NCBI GenBank assembly: GCA_020025775.1
Contig: JAHHRN010000008.1
Location: 1-64,000 of the forward strand
Length of the DNA stretch: 64,000 nt
Reading direction: 5' to 3'
DNA from: Acutalibacter sp.
GTDB taxonomy: Bacteria > Bacillota > Clostridia > Oscillospirales > Acutalibacteraceae
The notes under the pieces were generated by a model. The model made no database searches. It was not told the DNA's origin and saw nothing but the letters and a program-made list of their open reading frames with translations. The position numbers and the translations under genes were made by a program. The first letter of the stretch is position 1; every line of letters begins with the position of its first letter. This document shows, piece by piece, positions 24,667 to 33,186 of the stretch.

Positions 24667-27075
24667 ATGGAATATAATTTCAAAAAAGTAGAGCCGAAAT
24701 GGCAAAAGAAATGGGAAGACGAGGGCGTTTTCCACGCACAGGACAACTCCGAAAAGCCGAAGTTTTATAACCTCGTTGAATTCCCCTATCCCTCCGGTGC
24801 AGGTATGCACGTTGGCCACATTAAGGCATACAGCGGCTTAGAGGTCGTTTCCAGAAAGAAGAGACTCGAGGGCTACAACGTACTGTTCCCCATCGGCTTT
24901 GACGCTTACGGTCTCCCGACCGAAAACTATGCGATTAAGACCGGTATGCACCCGAGAAAAGTTACCGATATGAACATTGAAAAGTTCACAAGCCAGCTCA
25001 AAAAGGTTGGCTTCTCCTTCGACTGGACGAGAGTTATCGACACCACCGAAGAGGGCTACTACAAGTGGACCCAGTGGATTTTCCTCAAAATGTTCGAAAA
25101 GGGTCTTGCTTTCCGCGATAAGACCTTAGTAAACTACTGCCCGACCTGCAAGGTTGTTCTTTCCAACGAAGATTCTCAGGGCGGCAAGTGCGATATTTGC
25201 CACAGCGATGTTGTCCAGAAGTCCAAGGACGTTTGGTATCTTCGCATTACCGAATATGCAGACAAGCTCTTAGAGGGTCTTGAAAAGGTAGATTATCTCC
25301 CCAACGTTAAACAACAGCAGATTAACTGGATTGGTAAATCCAAGGGTGCTTTTGTCAACTTCTCCTTAAAGCAGATTGACGAAACCTTACGCATTTACAC
25401 CACCCGTCCCGACACCCTGTTCGGCGTTACCTTCATGGTTATGGCACCCGAGCATCCGATTATTGATGCCAATGCCGACAAAATCGCCAACATGGATGCT
25501 GTTAAGGCTTACCGTGCGGAATGCGCAAAGAAAACCGAATTCGAGCGTACCCAACTTGTCAAGGATAAGACCGGCGTTCGCTTAGAGGGCCTTTCCGCCA
25601 TCAACCCCGTGAACGGCAAGGAAATCCCGATTTACATTTCCGACTACGTTATGATGGGCTACGGTACAGGCGCTATCATGGCAGTACCGGCACACGACGA
25701 GCGTGACTACGACTTCGCAAAGAAGTTCGGTATTGATATTATCGAAGTTATCAAGGGCGGCGACATTTCCAAGGAAGCTTACACCGGCGACGGTGAAATG
25801 ATTAACTCCGGCTTCCTCAATGGCATGGATAACAAAAAGGATTCCATCGAAAAGATGATTGCCGTATTACAGGAAAAAGGCATCGGCGAAGGCGGCGTGC
25901 AGTATAAGATGAAAGACTGGGCGTTCAACCGTCAGCGTTACTGGGGCGAGCCGATTCCGATTGTACACTGCGAAAAGTGCGGTATGGTTGCCGTACCGTA
26001 TGAGGAATTACCGCTCCGTTTGCCGAACATGGAAAACTTTGAGCCTGGTACCGACGGCGAAAGCCCGCTCGCAAAGATTGATTCCTTCGTCAACTGCAAG
26101 TGCCCCAAGTGCGGCGGCGATGCAAAAAGAGAAACCGATACCATGCCGCAGTGGGCAGGTTCTTCCTGGTACTTCCTTCGCTATATCGACCCCCACAATG
26201 ACGAGGAATTTGCAAATTACGAAAAGTTAAAATACTGGATGCCTGTTGACTGGTACAACGGCGGTATGGAGCACGTAACCCGTCATATGATTTATTCCAG
26301 ATTCTGGTATAAGTTCCTCTACGATTTAGGCGTAGTGCCTTACGAAGAGCCTTATCAGAAGCGTACCGCACAGGGTCTTATCTTAGGTCCGGACGGCGTT
26401 AAAATGTCCAAATCCCGCGGCAACGTTATCGACCCCAACGAGGTTGTAGACGCTTTCGGCGCAGACGTACTTCGTACCTATGTTCTCTTTATGGGTGACT
26501 ACGAAAAGGCAGCACCGTGGTCCGAAAGCTCCGTAAAGGGCTGCAAGCGTTTTGTAGACCGTGTTTGGGGCTTACAGGATATCTTAAAGGACGGCGACAG
26601 CTATTCCGAAAAGCTTATGTCCACCATGCACAAGACCATTAAAAAGGTTACCGAAGATATTGAAAGCATGAAGTTCAACACCGCGATTGCGGCACTTATG
26701 ACTGCACTCAACGTGATTTATGACGGCGGCGAAATCAACAGAGCCGAGCTTCGCGACCTCTTAATCCTCATCAATCCCTTCGCACCGCACGTGACCGAAG
26801 AAATGTGGGAAACCTTGGGCTACGGCGAAATGCTTGCCAAGGATGCCGCATGGCCGAGCTTCGACGATGCAAAATGCGTCGATGCCAACGTAGAAATCGC
26901 TGTTCAGATTTGCGGTAAGATTCGTGCAAAGCTGAACGTACCGACCGAAATCGAAGCGGCGGATGCGATTGCACGTGCTAAGGCACTTCCGGCGATTGCC
27001 GAGGCTTTAGAGGGCAAAAATATCATTAAAGAACTTTATGTTAAGGGTAGACTTGTAAACATCGTAGCGAAATAA
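24667..27075 (+). CDS. leuS: leucyl-tRNA synthetase
   Basis: 802 residues. Class I motifs: HIGH-type PYPSGAGMHVGHI at the N-terminus and KMSKS in GVKMSKSRGNVIDP. The CP1 editing domain carries the Thr-rich TRPDTLFGVTF and the conserved DERDYDFA (Asp that rejects mischarged amino acids). Two Cys4-like inserts are seen (CPTCK...CDICH and CEKCG...CKCPKCGG). It charges tRNA-Leu. Last essential gene of the long operon; an esterase-like gene follows after 11 nt. No T-box precedes it. Confidence 0.98.
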   Translation: MEYNFKKVEPKWQKKWEDEGVFHAQDNSEKPKFYNLVEFPYPSGAGMHVGHIKAYSGLEVVSRKKRLEGYNVLFPIGFDAYGLPTENYAIKTGMHPRKVTDMNIEKFTSQLKKVGFSFDWTRVIDTTEEGYYKWTQWIFLKMFEKGLAFRDKTLVNYCPTCKVVLSNEDSQGGKCDICHSDVVQKSKDVWYLRITEYADKLLEGLEKVDYLPNVKQQQINWIGKSKGAFVNFSLKQIDETLRIYTTRPDTLFGVTFMVMAPEHPIIDANADKIANMDAVKAYRAECAKKTEFERTQLVKDKTGVRLEGLSAINPVNGKEIPIYISDYVMMGYGTGAIMAVPAHDERDYDFAKKFGIDIIEVIKGGDISKEAYTGDGEMINSGFLNGMDNKKDSIEKMIAVLQEKGIGEGGVQYKMKDWAFNRQRYWGEPIPIVHCEKCGMVAVPYEELPLRLPNMENFEPGTDGESPLAKIDSFVNCKCPKCGGDAKRETDTMPQWAGSSWYFLRYIDPHNDEEFANYEKLKYWMPVDWYNGGMEHVTRHMIYSRFWYKFLYDLGVVPYEEPYQKRTAQGLILGPDGVKMSKSRGNVIDPNEVVDAFGADVLRTYVLFMGDYEKAAPWSESSVKGCKRFVDRVWGLQDILKDGDSYSEKLMSTMHKTIKKVTEDIESMKFNTAIAALMTALNVIYDGGEINRAELRDLLILINPFAPHVTEEMWETLGYGEMLAKDAAWPSFDDAKCVDANVEIAVQICGKIRAKLNVPTEIEAADAIARAKALPAIAEALEGKNIIKELYVKGRLVNIVAK

Positions 27076-27086
27076 GGTGCTTCGAG

Positions 27087-28391
27087 ATGAAACGAACTTT
27101 TAATTTTAACCGAATTATAAGTCTTGTCTTGCTCCTAGTTTTTACTGTGCTGATTGCCGTGCATATTGATACCATTGCACGGCGACAGGCACTTTCCAAC
27201 CTCCTCTATGTCAGCCGAAATTCTCCTGCCGTTATGCCGGAGGAAACGGTGAAAAGCTTAGAGGAGCGTTTTAATACCCTCTTGGAAACCACGGGGATGA
27301 CCGAAGACACAGATTTTTCCCAGCGTGTAGAAAATTTGATTCTGCGTCTTTATGGTCTTACCGGCGACGTCCTGACAGGGGATCGCAAAATTTCCGATAC
27401 AAAATTCATGCAAGAGGCCGATGCGCTGTTCCGTGAGCTTGTGAAGATTGACACGCAAATGCAAAAGGAAGATGCCGAACACGCCCTCAGCGGGAAGGAC
27501 AGCTTCACAGCGTTTGCCGTATCGCTTCTTTGGGATTATCTCGACTTTTACGAGGCGCATTTCCATGAGGAACAACTGCCGGTAGATGGTGTCGATATAG
27601 AATCGGATGTTTTCTATACCGAAGATAATGACCCCTTGCGTGCTTTGGATATTTACAAACCGGAAAATGCCGAAGAATCGCTCCCCGTGATTATCGACAT
27701 TCACGGCGGCGGACTCATGTACGGCGACAAGAAAAAAATTCAGCAGTACACCTCCATGCTCGCCGCGCGCGGCTATGTGGTGGTGGCGCTCAATTACAGG
27801 CTTTGTCCTGCCGTGCACTACGAAGACCAGATTGCTGATATTATGGCGGCTTATAAGTGGGTCTATGACCATATCGAAAGCTATGGCGGCGACCTTAACA
27901 ACGTCTTTTTAATCGGCGATTCTGCCGGTGCACAGCTGGCCTATTATACGAGCTTGGTCGGGCAAAATGAGGAACTTTCCGCCCTCTATGGCACAGAGCT
28001 TTCTCCACTTCGCTTCCGCGCTTTAGGCTTGGTTTCCGGCATGTTCGACATGAAGAGCGGCCCTAACAGCGTACTTTTGCCGTGTATGCTTGGCTACGAA
28101 TACAAGAGTTGCCCCTATTATCCTTATTTACAGCCTGAAGAGGTTTTGGATAAGGGCACTTTACCGCCGGCGTTCGTTGTGACGGAAAAGAAAGATTTCT
28201 TGCGTTCGGCATCGCTGAATTTTGCGGCTCTGCTGGACGAAAAGGGTATAGAGCATCGTCTGCGCGAGGATACCTGGCTCCTTAACCAATCTGTGGGGCA
28301 CATCACCAGTGTGGCTTTCCCCGATTTACCCGAAAGCCTGCGTGTCACCGACGATATGCTCGATTTCTTTGAGCAATATAAAGAAAAATAA
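27087..28391 (+). CDS. membrane-anchored alpha/beta hydrolase (HSL/esterase family)
   Basis: 434 residues. A cytoplasmic start (MKRTFNFNR) is followed by one hydrophobic helix (about 10-26) and an outward region of about 165 residues with no recognised domain. The C-terminal hydrolase of the hormone-sensitive lipase/Aes type has the oxyanion motif DIHGGGLMYGD and nucleophile elbow GDSAGAQ. Later Asp (EKKDFLR) and His (VGHITSV) candidates are placed as in the family. Likely an extracytoplasmic carboxylesterase; the substrate is unknown. It is the last gene of the leuS operon, before a strong terminator. Confidence 0.88.
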   Translation: MKRTFNFNRIISLVLLLVFTVLIAVHIDTIARRQALSNLLYVSRNSPAVMPEETVKSLEERFNTLLETTGMTEDTDFSQRVENLILRLYGLTGDVLTGDRKISDTKFMQEADALFRELVKIDTQMQKEDAEHALSGKDSFTAFAVSLLWDYLDFYEAHFHEEQLPVDGVDIESDVFYTEDNDPLRALDIYKPENAEESLPVIIDIHGGGLMYGDKKKIQQYTSMLAARGYVVVALNYRLCPAVHYEDQIADIMAAYKWVYDHIESYGGDLNNVFLIGDSAGAQLAYYTSLVGQNEELSALYGTELSPLRFRALGLVSGMFDMKSGPNSVLLPCMLGYEYKSCPYYPYLQPEEVLDKGTLPPAFVVTEKKDFLRSASLNFAALLDEKGIEHRLREDTWLLNQSVGHITSVAFPDLPESLRVTDDMLDFFEQYKEK

Positions 28392-28412
28392 ACGCCCTCA
28401 AAAGGGCAATAA

Positions 28413-28444
28413 AAAACGGACTATCGAAAGATAGTCCGTTTTTG
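28413..28444. terminator. bidirectional terminator
   Basis: AAAACGGACTATC (28413-28425), GAAA tetraloop, GATAGTCCGTTTT (28430-28442), with A and T tracts. It closes the long + operon and the convergent - operon. Confidence 0.93.
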
Positions 28445-28458
28445 TGTGTTTAAAAAGC

Positions 28459-29040
28459 TTAGGCGGCAAGTGCTGCCATTAACTGGGGAAGAAAGCTTCT
28501 AAAAATGAGGGGCATTAAGAAAGAGAAACCAACAGAGGTTAAAAGCGTTACGCCCCACTGCTGTAAATAAGCACCGGCATAAAGAATTGCAAAAATCGGT
28601 GCGGCAATAATCTTTACAACAATATTTACATGGCTGTCTTTACCATAAAGTGCAGACTTTAAGGCAAGCGCATCCTCTATCTGCGGGAAAAGGTTGGTAA
28701 GGCAGGAAATGCCGACCCATAAGAAGAGGAAGCTCGCGAGATTCACCATGCCGCTGACGGTGAAAAATTCACCAAGGCAGAAAATGTTCATACTACCCAC
28801 AGCGGTGAGTACCAAACCGAATAAAAGGTTGAAAAGGAAGGGGAAAAAGGCTATGCCGAAAGCGGTCGAGGGCTTCTTTAAAAGCTCATGCTCAATATGA
28901 CCGCACATTTCGTTGGAACGAAGGTATCTGCCGTCTTCCACTAAAATACCGTACATACGGCAGGTCAGGTGCTCAAAGAACGCCTGCAAAAAGGTGCCGA
29001 CAACGGTAATATATTTTACAATCAAATACACAATTTTCAT
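28459..29040 (-). CDS. polytopic membrane protein of unknown family
   Basis: 193 residues with four or five hydrophobic segments (about 5-22, 62-82, 90-112, 140-160 and 165-185). A polar loop contains CGHIEHELLKK and a later loop contains LFPQIEDA; the GHxEHE cluster could bind metal, but no HEXXH protease motif is present. I do not recognise the family with confidence. Its ATG overlaps the stop of the upstream zinc-ribbon gene by one base (TAATG), so the two are probably translated together and may act together. Confidence 0.75.
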   Translation of the reverse strand: MKIVYLIVKYITVVGTFLQAFFEHLTCRMYGILVEDGRYLRSNEMCGHIEHELLKKPSTAFGIAFFPFLFNLLFGLVLTAVGSMNIFCLGEFFTVSGMVNLASFLFLWVGISCLTNLFPQIEDALALKSALYGKDSHVNIVVKIIAAPIFAILYAGAYLQQWGVTLLTSVGFSFLMPLIFRSFLPQLMAALAA

Positions 29041-30524
29041 TATAAATCACAGTCTCCTTCCTCAAGGATGGATGCGAGCGTGCGTGTGCCGTTTCTGAAT
29101 TCCTGCACTTCGCTTGAAACGGTCATGTGACTTTCCTTAAAGATTTTTTCCACGTCTGCATATTCCTTATCCTTCTGTGCGGCAGCTGCACAAAGTGCGT
29201 AGGTGTCGCAAAGCTGAACAGAGGGTTCTCCGTTCGAGAACGCCATTTCAAAGGCGGCGTTTGCCTTTTGGAAGGCATTTTCGTAGTCCTCAAGTGCCAA
29301 GTAGCAGAGTGCCTGCTGTCTTAAAAATTCGGGTGACATATTGCTGCCTGCCTTAACCTGTTCTTCGGCAAGCTGAATAGCTTCTTCGGGATTCTTCGCA
29401 ATACGCTTCGAAGCGACGCGCAGTAAGGCGGGGGTGTCATCCTCGGCATTTAAGTCCTCGAGCTGTTTGCAAATCGGTTCTACGTCCTTGCCGCTCTTGG
29501 CATATAAGTCACCGAGCACAGAACCGTAAATCCAAATGGCATTGGGGTCTGCCTCGCGAATTTCCTCGGCAAACTGTAACTGTGTTTCCACATCCTTTTC
29601 GCAAAGAAGTGCAACATAGTATTTATAGAAAGCAATCATCGCCGGACGATAAGAGGGTGTGGCGGGAATGTAGCCGCCCTCAATCTCTTCACGCTCTAAA
29701 TTCTCAGGCGTCTGGGATTTTAAGGCTTCCAAATCCGCAATGAGCTGGTCGTAGGGGATTTCCTCCGGCTTTTTGGCTTCATACGGTGCTACAATGCCGT
29801 TGCCTGCCGCCGCGGTTGCCATATAGCTTTCCGCATCGTCAATCGCTAAACGAAGCACACGGAAATGCGGTAATTTGAATTCAAAGGGCTTGATTTTATC
29901 TTGTGTCTCGGGCAGAAGATTCATGCCACCCAGCTTATAAAGGGTTAAAAGCTCACGCTTATACACAAGCTCGCCGTTGATGTGCTCATTGAGCATGGTG
30001 TTTGCCGCGGCGGAGTAGCTGTCCAAAGCGGAATAAAGCTTGTTTTCACTCAAAAGCTGATCTGCCTTTAAAACAGCGGCGTAGGTTTTGGCGTGATTTG
30101 CAAACACAAAGCCGCCGTAGAAAACGAGCACCAGTGCCGCAAGCACTAAAATAATATTGAGTAAGTCAAAGGGATAGTGGCGAAGCCCGGCTTCACATTC
30201 TTCGCAGTAAAGCGAGTCGGGATTTTCCTTTGTACCTCTGCGGTTCGTACCACAGCAGTCGCAAAGGCAGTCCTCGGGGATTTCTGTGCTTTCTTCCTCG
30301 TCTTGTGCTTCTTCGGAAGCTTTTTCCTCAGAAATCTCTTCGGAAGCTTCCTGCGGCTTCTCTAAAGTACCTTCCTTTGCTTCCTGTTTGGTTCGGTCTA
30401 ATTCTTCTTGAAATACAGCGGCAAGCTCTTCCATTTCATCATGAAGGGCTTTGGCGTTTTCGAGTTCCTTTAAGGTCTCTTCGTCTAACGCGCCGCCTTG
30501 GGTTTTCTCTTTTTGTTCGTCCAA
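29040..30524 (-). CDS. zinc-ribbon membrane protein with helical (TPR-like) repeats
   Basis: 494 residues from TTG 30524, chosen because AAAGGAGGT sits 7 nt upstream. N-terminal acidic coiled coil (about 1-85, E/K-rich), then a four-cysteine ribbon (CDCCG ... YCEEC, about 88-110), one transmembrane helix (LLNIILVLAALVLVFYGGF), and a large helical domain. The domain has TPR-like pairs with Ala/Tyr-rich helices (LYSALDSYSAAANTML; LCYLALEDYENAFQKANAAF). The topology suggests a cytoplasmic ribbon and an external repeat domain. The role is unknown; it probably scaffolds other proteins. It has its own strong promoter and is coupled to the following membrane protein. Confidence 0.82.
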   Translation of the reverse strand: MDEQKEKTQGGALDEETLKELENAKALHDEMEELAAVFQEELDRTKQEAKEGTLEKPQEASEEISEEKASEEAQDEEESTEIPEDCLCDCCGTNRRGTKENPDSLYCEECEAGLRHYPFDLLNIILVLAALVLVFYGGFVFANHAKTYAAVLKADQLLSENKLYSALDSYSAAANTMLNEHINGELVYKRELLTLYKLGGMNLLPETQDKIKPFEFKLPHFRVLRLAIDDAESYMATAAAGNGIVAPYEAKKPEEIPYDQLIADLEALKSQTPENLEREEIEGGYIPATPSYRPAMIAFYKYYVALLCEKDVETQLQFAEEIREADPNAIWIYGSVLGDLYAKSGKDVEPICKQLEDLNAEDDTPALLRVASKRIAKNPEEAIQLAEEQVKAGSNMSPEFLRQQALCYLALEDYENAFQKANAAFEMAFSNGEPSVQLCDTYALCAAAAQKDKEYADVEKIFKESHMTVSSEVQEFRNGTRTLASILEEGDCDL

Positions 30525-30554
30525 GAGTATACCTCCTTTTAAAGCATTCACTCT

Positions 30555-30583
30555 ATCATACCACGGATTTTACTTCTTTTCAA
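30555..30583 (-). promoter_or_regulatory. sigma-A promoter of the zinc-ribbon operon
   Basis: Minus strand TTGAAA (30578-30583), 17-bp spacer, TATGAT (30555-30560). Confidence 0.85.
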
Positions 30584-30710
30584 ATAAAATATAGAATTCT
30601 ATTCTAATGTTTACAAAAAAGACATGAAGCAAAGTCGGGGCTTTTGACAGGGAAAATCCCCCAAAAACGAGGGAACCCGAACGCTATATTAAAAGGAAAG
30701 CGGGTTTCCC

Positions 30711-30739
30711 TTGACATCTCGGCTCTTTTGGTCTAAAAT
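30711..30739 (+). promoter_or_regulatory. sigma-A promoter of glyS
   Basis: TTGACA, 17-bp spacer, TAAAAT, about 40 bp before the start codon. The 30584-30710 stretch between the divergent promoters holds an imperfect inverted repeat (GGGAACCCG near 30671 and CGGGTTTCCC at 30701-30710) that abuts the -35 box. Confidence 0.88.
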
Positions 30740-30780
30740 TTATTGGGTAAAAACCTTTCAGCCAGAAAGGGAAATAAAGG

Positions 30781-32172
30781 ATGGTTAAAATGTTAAAAAA
30801 CACAGAAAAAACTATGGATCAAATCGTTTCACTTTGCAAGGGTAGAGGCTTTGTCTATCCCGGCAGTGAAATTTACGGCGGCCTTTCCAATACTTGGGAT
30901 TACGGCCCGTTGGGCGTTGAATTCAAAAACAACGTGAAACGCGCATGGTGGAAAAAGTTCGTGCAGGAAAATCCCTACAACGTAGGTCTTGATAGCGCAA
31001 TCTTAATGAACCCGCAGGTTTGGGTTGCTTCCGGTCACGTCGGCGGCTTCTCTGACCCGCTCATGGACTGCAAGGACTGCAAAACCCGTCACCGCGCAGA
31101 TAAGCTCATCGAGGATACCGGCGTTAACCCGGCAGGCTGGAGCTTTGAAGAAATGTCCAACTATATTAAAGAGCACAACATCTGCTGCCCCGACTGCGGT
31201 AGCTGCAACTTCACTGACATCCGTAAGTTCAACCTTATGTTTAAGACCTTCCAGGGTGTTACTGAGGATGCAAAGAACGAAATCTACCTTCGTCCCGAAA
31301 CTGCACAGGGTATTTTCGTAAACTTCCAGAACGTACAGAGAACCACCAGAAGAAAGGTTCCGTTCGGCGTTTGCCAGATTGGTAAATCCTTCCGTAATGA
31401 AATTACACCCGGTAACTTCATTTTCAGAACCCGTGAGTTTGAACAGATGGAACTCGAATTCTTCTGCAAGCCCGGCACAGAGCTTGAATGGTTCGCTTAC
31501 TGGAAAGACTACTGCAAGAAGTGGCTCCTTGCCCTCGGCATCGCAGAGGAAAACATCCGCCTTCGCGACCACGAGCAGGAAGAACTTTCTCACTACTCCA
31601 ACGCAACCACCGACTTCGAATTCATGTTCCCGTTCGGTTGGGGCGAGCTTTGGGGCGTAGCTTCCAGAACTAACTTTGACTTAACACAGCATCAGAGCCA
31701 TTCCGGCAAAGCACAGGAATATTTCGACCAGGAAGCCAACGAGAAATATATTCCTTATGTTATCGAGCCGTCTCTCGGTGCAGACCGTGTTACCCTTGCT
31801 CTTCTTTGCGAAGCATATGACGAAGAAGTTGTCGATGCTGAAAAGAACGACAAGAGAATCGTTATGCACTTCCATCCGGCAATCGCACCGATGAAGGCCG
31901 CTGTTTTACCGCTTTCTAAGAAGCTTTCTAAGGAAGCTACCGAAGTTTACACCGAGCTTTCCAAGCACTTCATGATTGATTACGATGAGGCAGGTTCTAT
32001 CGGTAAGCGTTATCGCCGTCAGGATGAAATCGGTACTCCGTTCTGCATCACCTTTGACTTTGAAAGCTTAGAGGACAACTGCGTAACCGTTCGTGACCGT
32101 GATACCATGGAACAGACCCGTATGCCGATTGCCGACCTCAAGAGCTTCATCGAAGAAAAGATTGCTTTTTAA
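30781..32172 (+). CDS. glyS: glycyl-tRNA synthetase (homodimeric type)
   Basis: 463 residues from ATG 30781; an in-frame ATG at 30790 with AAAGGA 8 nt before it is an equally good start. Class II GlyRS of the alpha2 type: RGFVYPGSEIYGG at the N-terminus, a zinc/insert region with CKDCKTRH and CCPDCGSC, catalytic ETAQGIFVNF and FRNEITPGNF, FRTREFEQMELEFF, then IEPSLGADR motif 3 and an anticodon-binding domain. It charges tRNA-Gly. Monocistronic or with the lipid kinase 50 nt downstream. No T-box was seen in the short leader. Confidence 0.97.
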   Translation: MVKMLKNTEKTMDQIVSLCKGRGFVYPGSEIYGGLSNTWDYGPLGVEFKNNVKRAWWKKFVQENPYNVGLDSAILMNPQVWVASGHVGGFSDPLMDCKDCKTRHRADKLIEDTGVNPAGWSFEEMSNYIKEHNICCPDCGSCNFTDIRKFNLMFKTFQGVTEDAKNEIYLRPETAQGIFVNFQNVQRTTRRKVPFGVCQIGKSFRNEITPGNFIFRTREFEQMELEFFCKPGTELEWFAYWKDYCKKWLLALGIAEENIRLRDHEQEELSHYSNATTDFEFMFPFGWGELWGVASRTNFDLTQHQSHSGKAQEYFDQEANEKYIPYVIEPSLGADRVTLALLCEAYDEEVVDAEKNDKRIVMHFHPAIAPMKAAVLPLSKKLSKEATEVYTELSKHFMIDYDEAGSIGKRYRRQDEIGTPFCITFDFESLEDNCVTVRDRDTMEQTRMPIADLKSFIEEKIAF

Positions 32173-32222
32173 TGTTTCGGCAGCATAGATAGGTCTGCGA
32201 AATCAAACATCGGAGGAAACGA

Positions 32223-33134
32223 ATGGAAGAAAAGCGCCAAAAAATGCTTTTGATTGTGAATCCTGTGTCGGGCAAACAGCTTGCTGCGCAGTACATGCTT
32301 CGCATGATCAGTCGCTTCGATAAGGCAGGCTATGCTGTGACCGCTTGTTGCACGAAAAAAGATGAAAACGCTTATGAAATCGTCAAAAAACGCGGCGAAG
32401 AATTTGATTTGATTGTTTGCTGCGGTGGCGACGGTACGTTAAAAGAGACCGTCGGCGGTGTCATGGAGCTGAAAAAGGAGATTCCCATCGGCTATCTGCC
32501 CATGGGCTCGACCAACGATTTTGCGAAATCCTTGGAAATTCCGACCGATGTTATGGCGGCGGCAGAACTGGTGGTTACCGGTGAGCCGCAGCCCGTAGAT
32601 ATCGGTAAATTCGGTGACGAGCATTTCATTTATATTGCAGGATTCGGCAATTTTACTGCACTTTCCTATGATGTAAACCAGAAAATCAAAAATAAAATCG
32701 GCAGAAATGCCTATTATTTGCATGCGGTGAAGGATTTCTTCCACTTGAAAAAATATCACGCGCGTGTAGAGGCGGACGGCGAAGTGTTTGAAGATGATTA
32801 CTTCTACGGCGCAGTGTCCAGCTCCTATTCCATTGGCGGTATGCCCGTGATGTATAATCTCGGCGTCGAGTTCGATGACGGTTTGCACGAGCTTGTGCTG
32901 GTGCGTATGTTCCATAATATGGAAGAAGCCATGGGACTTGTGCGCGACATGCTTCGAAAGGATGTTGCAAACAATCCGCTCATTACGATTCGCCACTGCA
33001 AAAACGTAAAAATGCACTTCCCCGAGCCGACAGCCTTTACCTTAGACGGTGAATTCGGCGGTGCACCAAGGGACATCGGCATTACCGTTTTGCATCACGC
33101 TGTACGCATTATTACCAAGAAAAAAGAAGATTAA
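32223..33134 (+). CDS. diacylglycerol/lipid kinase (DagK/YegS family)
   Basis: 303 residues. DAGK catalytic domain with LLIVNPVSGK at the start, CCGGDGTLKETVGG (nucleotide-binding GGDGT), and PMGSTNDFAKSLEIP (GTxND-type motif, here GSTND). The second beta-sandwich domain ends with FTLDGEFG. It likely phosphorylates diacylglycerol or a related lipid, recycling DAG made during teichoic acid or osmoregulated glycan synthesis. SD CGGAGG at about 32211; it follows glyS and ends before a bidirectional terminator. Confidence 0.93.
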   Translation: MEEKRQKMLLIVNPVSGKQLAAQYMLRMISRFDKAGYAVTACCTKKDENAYEIVKKRGEEFDLIVCCGGDGTLKETVGGVMELKKEIPIGYLPMGSTNDFAKSLEIPTDVMAAAELVVTGEPQPVDIGKFGDEHFIYIAGFGNFTALSYDVNQKIKNKIGRNAYYLHAVKDFFHLKKYHARVEADGEVFEDDYFYGAVSSSYSIGGMPVMYNLGVEFDDGLHELVLVRMFHNMEEAMGLVRDMLRKDVANNPLITIRHCKNVKMHFPEPTAFTLDGEFGGAPRDIGITVLHHAVRIITKKKED

Positions 33135-33169
33135 AAAACAGCCTATCTCGTTGGAGATAGGCTGTTTTT
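33134..33169. terminator. bidirectional terminator
   Basis: A 16-bp stem AAAAACAGCCTATCTC / GAGATAGGCTGTTTTT closes on a GTTG loop; convergent genes flank it. Confidence 0.93.
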
Positions 33170-33186
33170 CTTTGCTATAGCAATAT

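Noticed and set aside
31003..31593. 196-codon frame antisense to glyS
   Set aside because: Shadow ORF caused by biased codon use.
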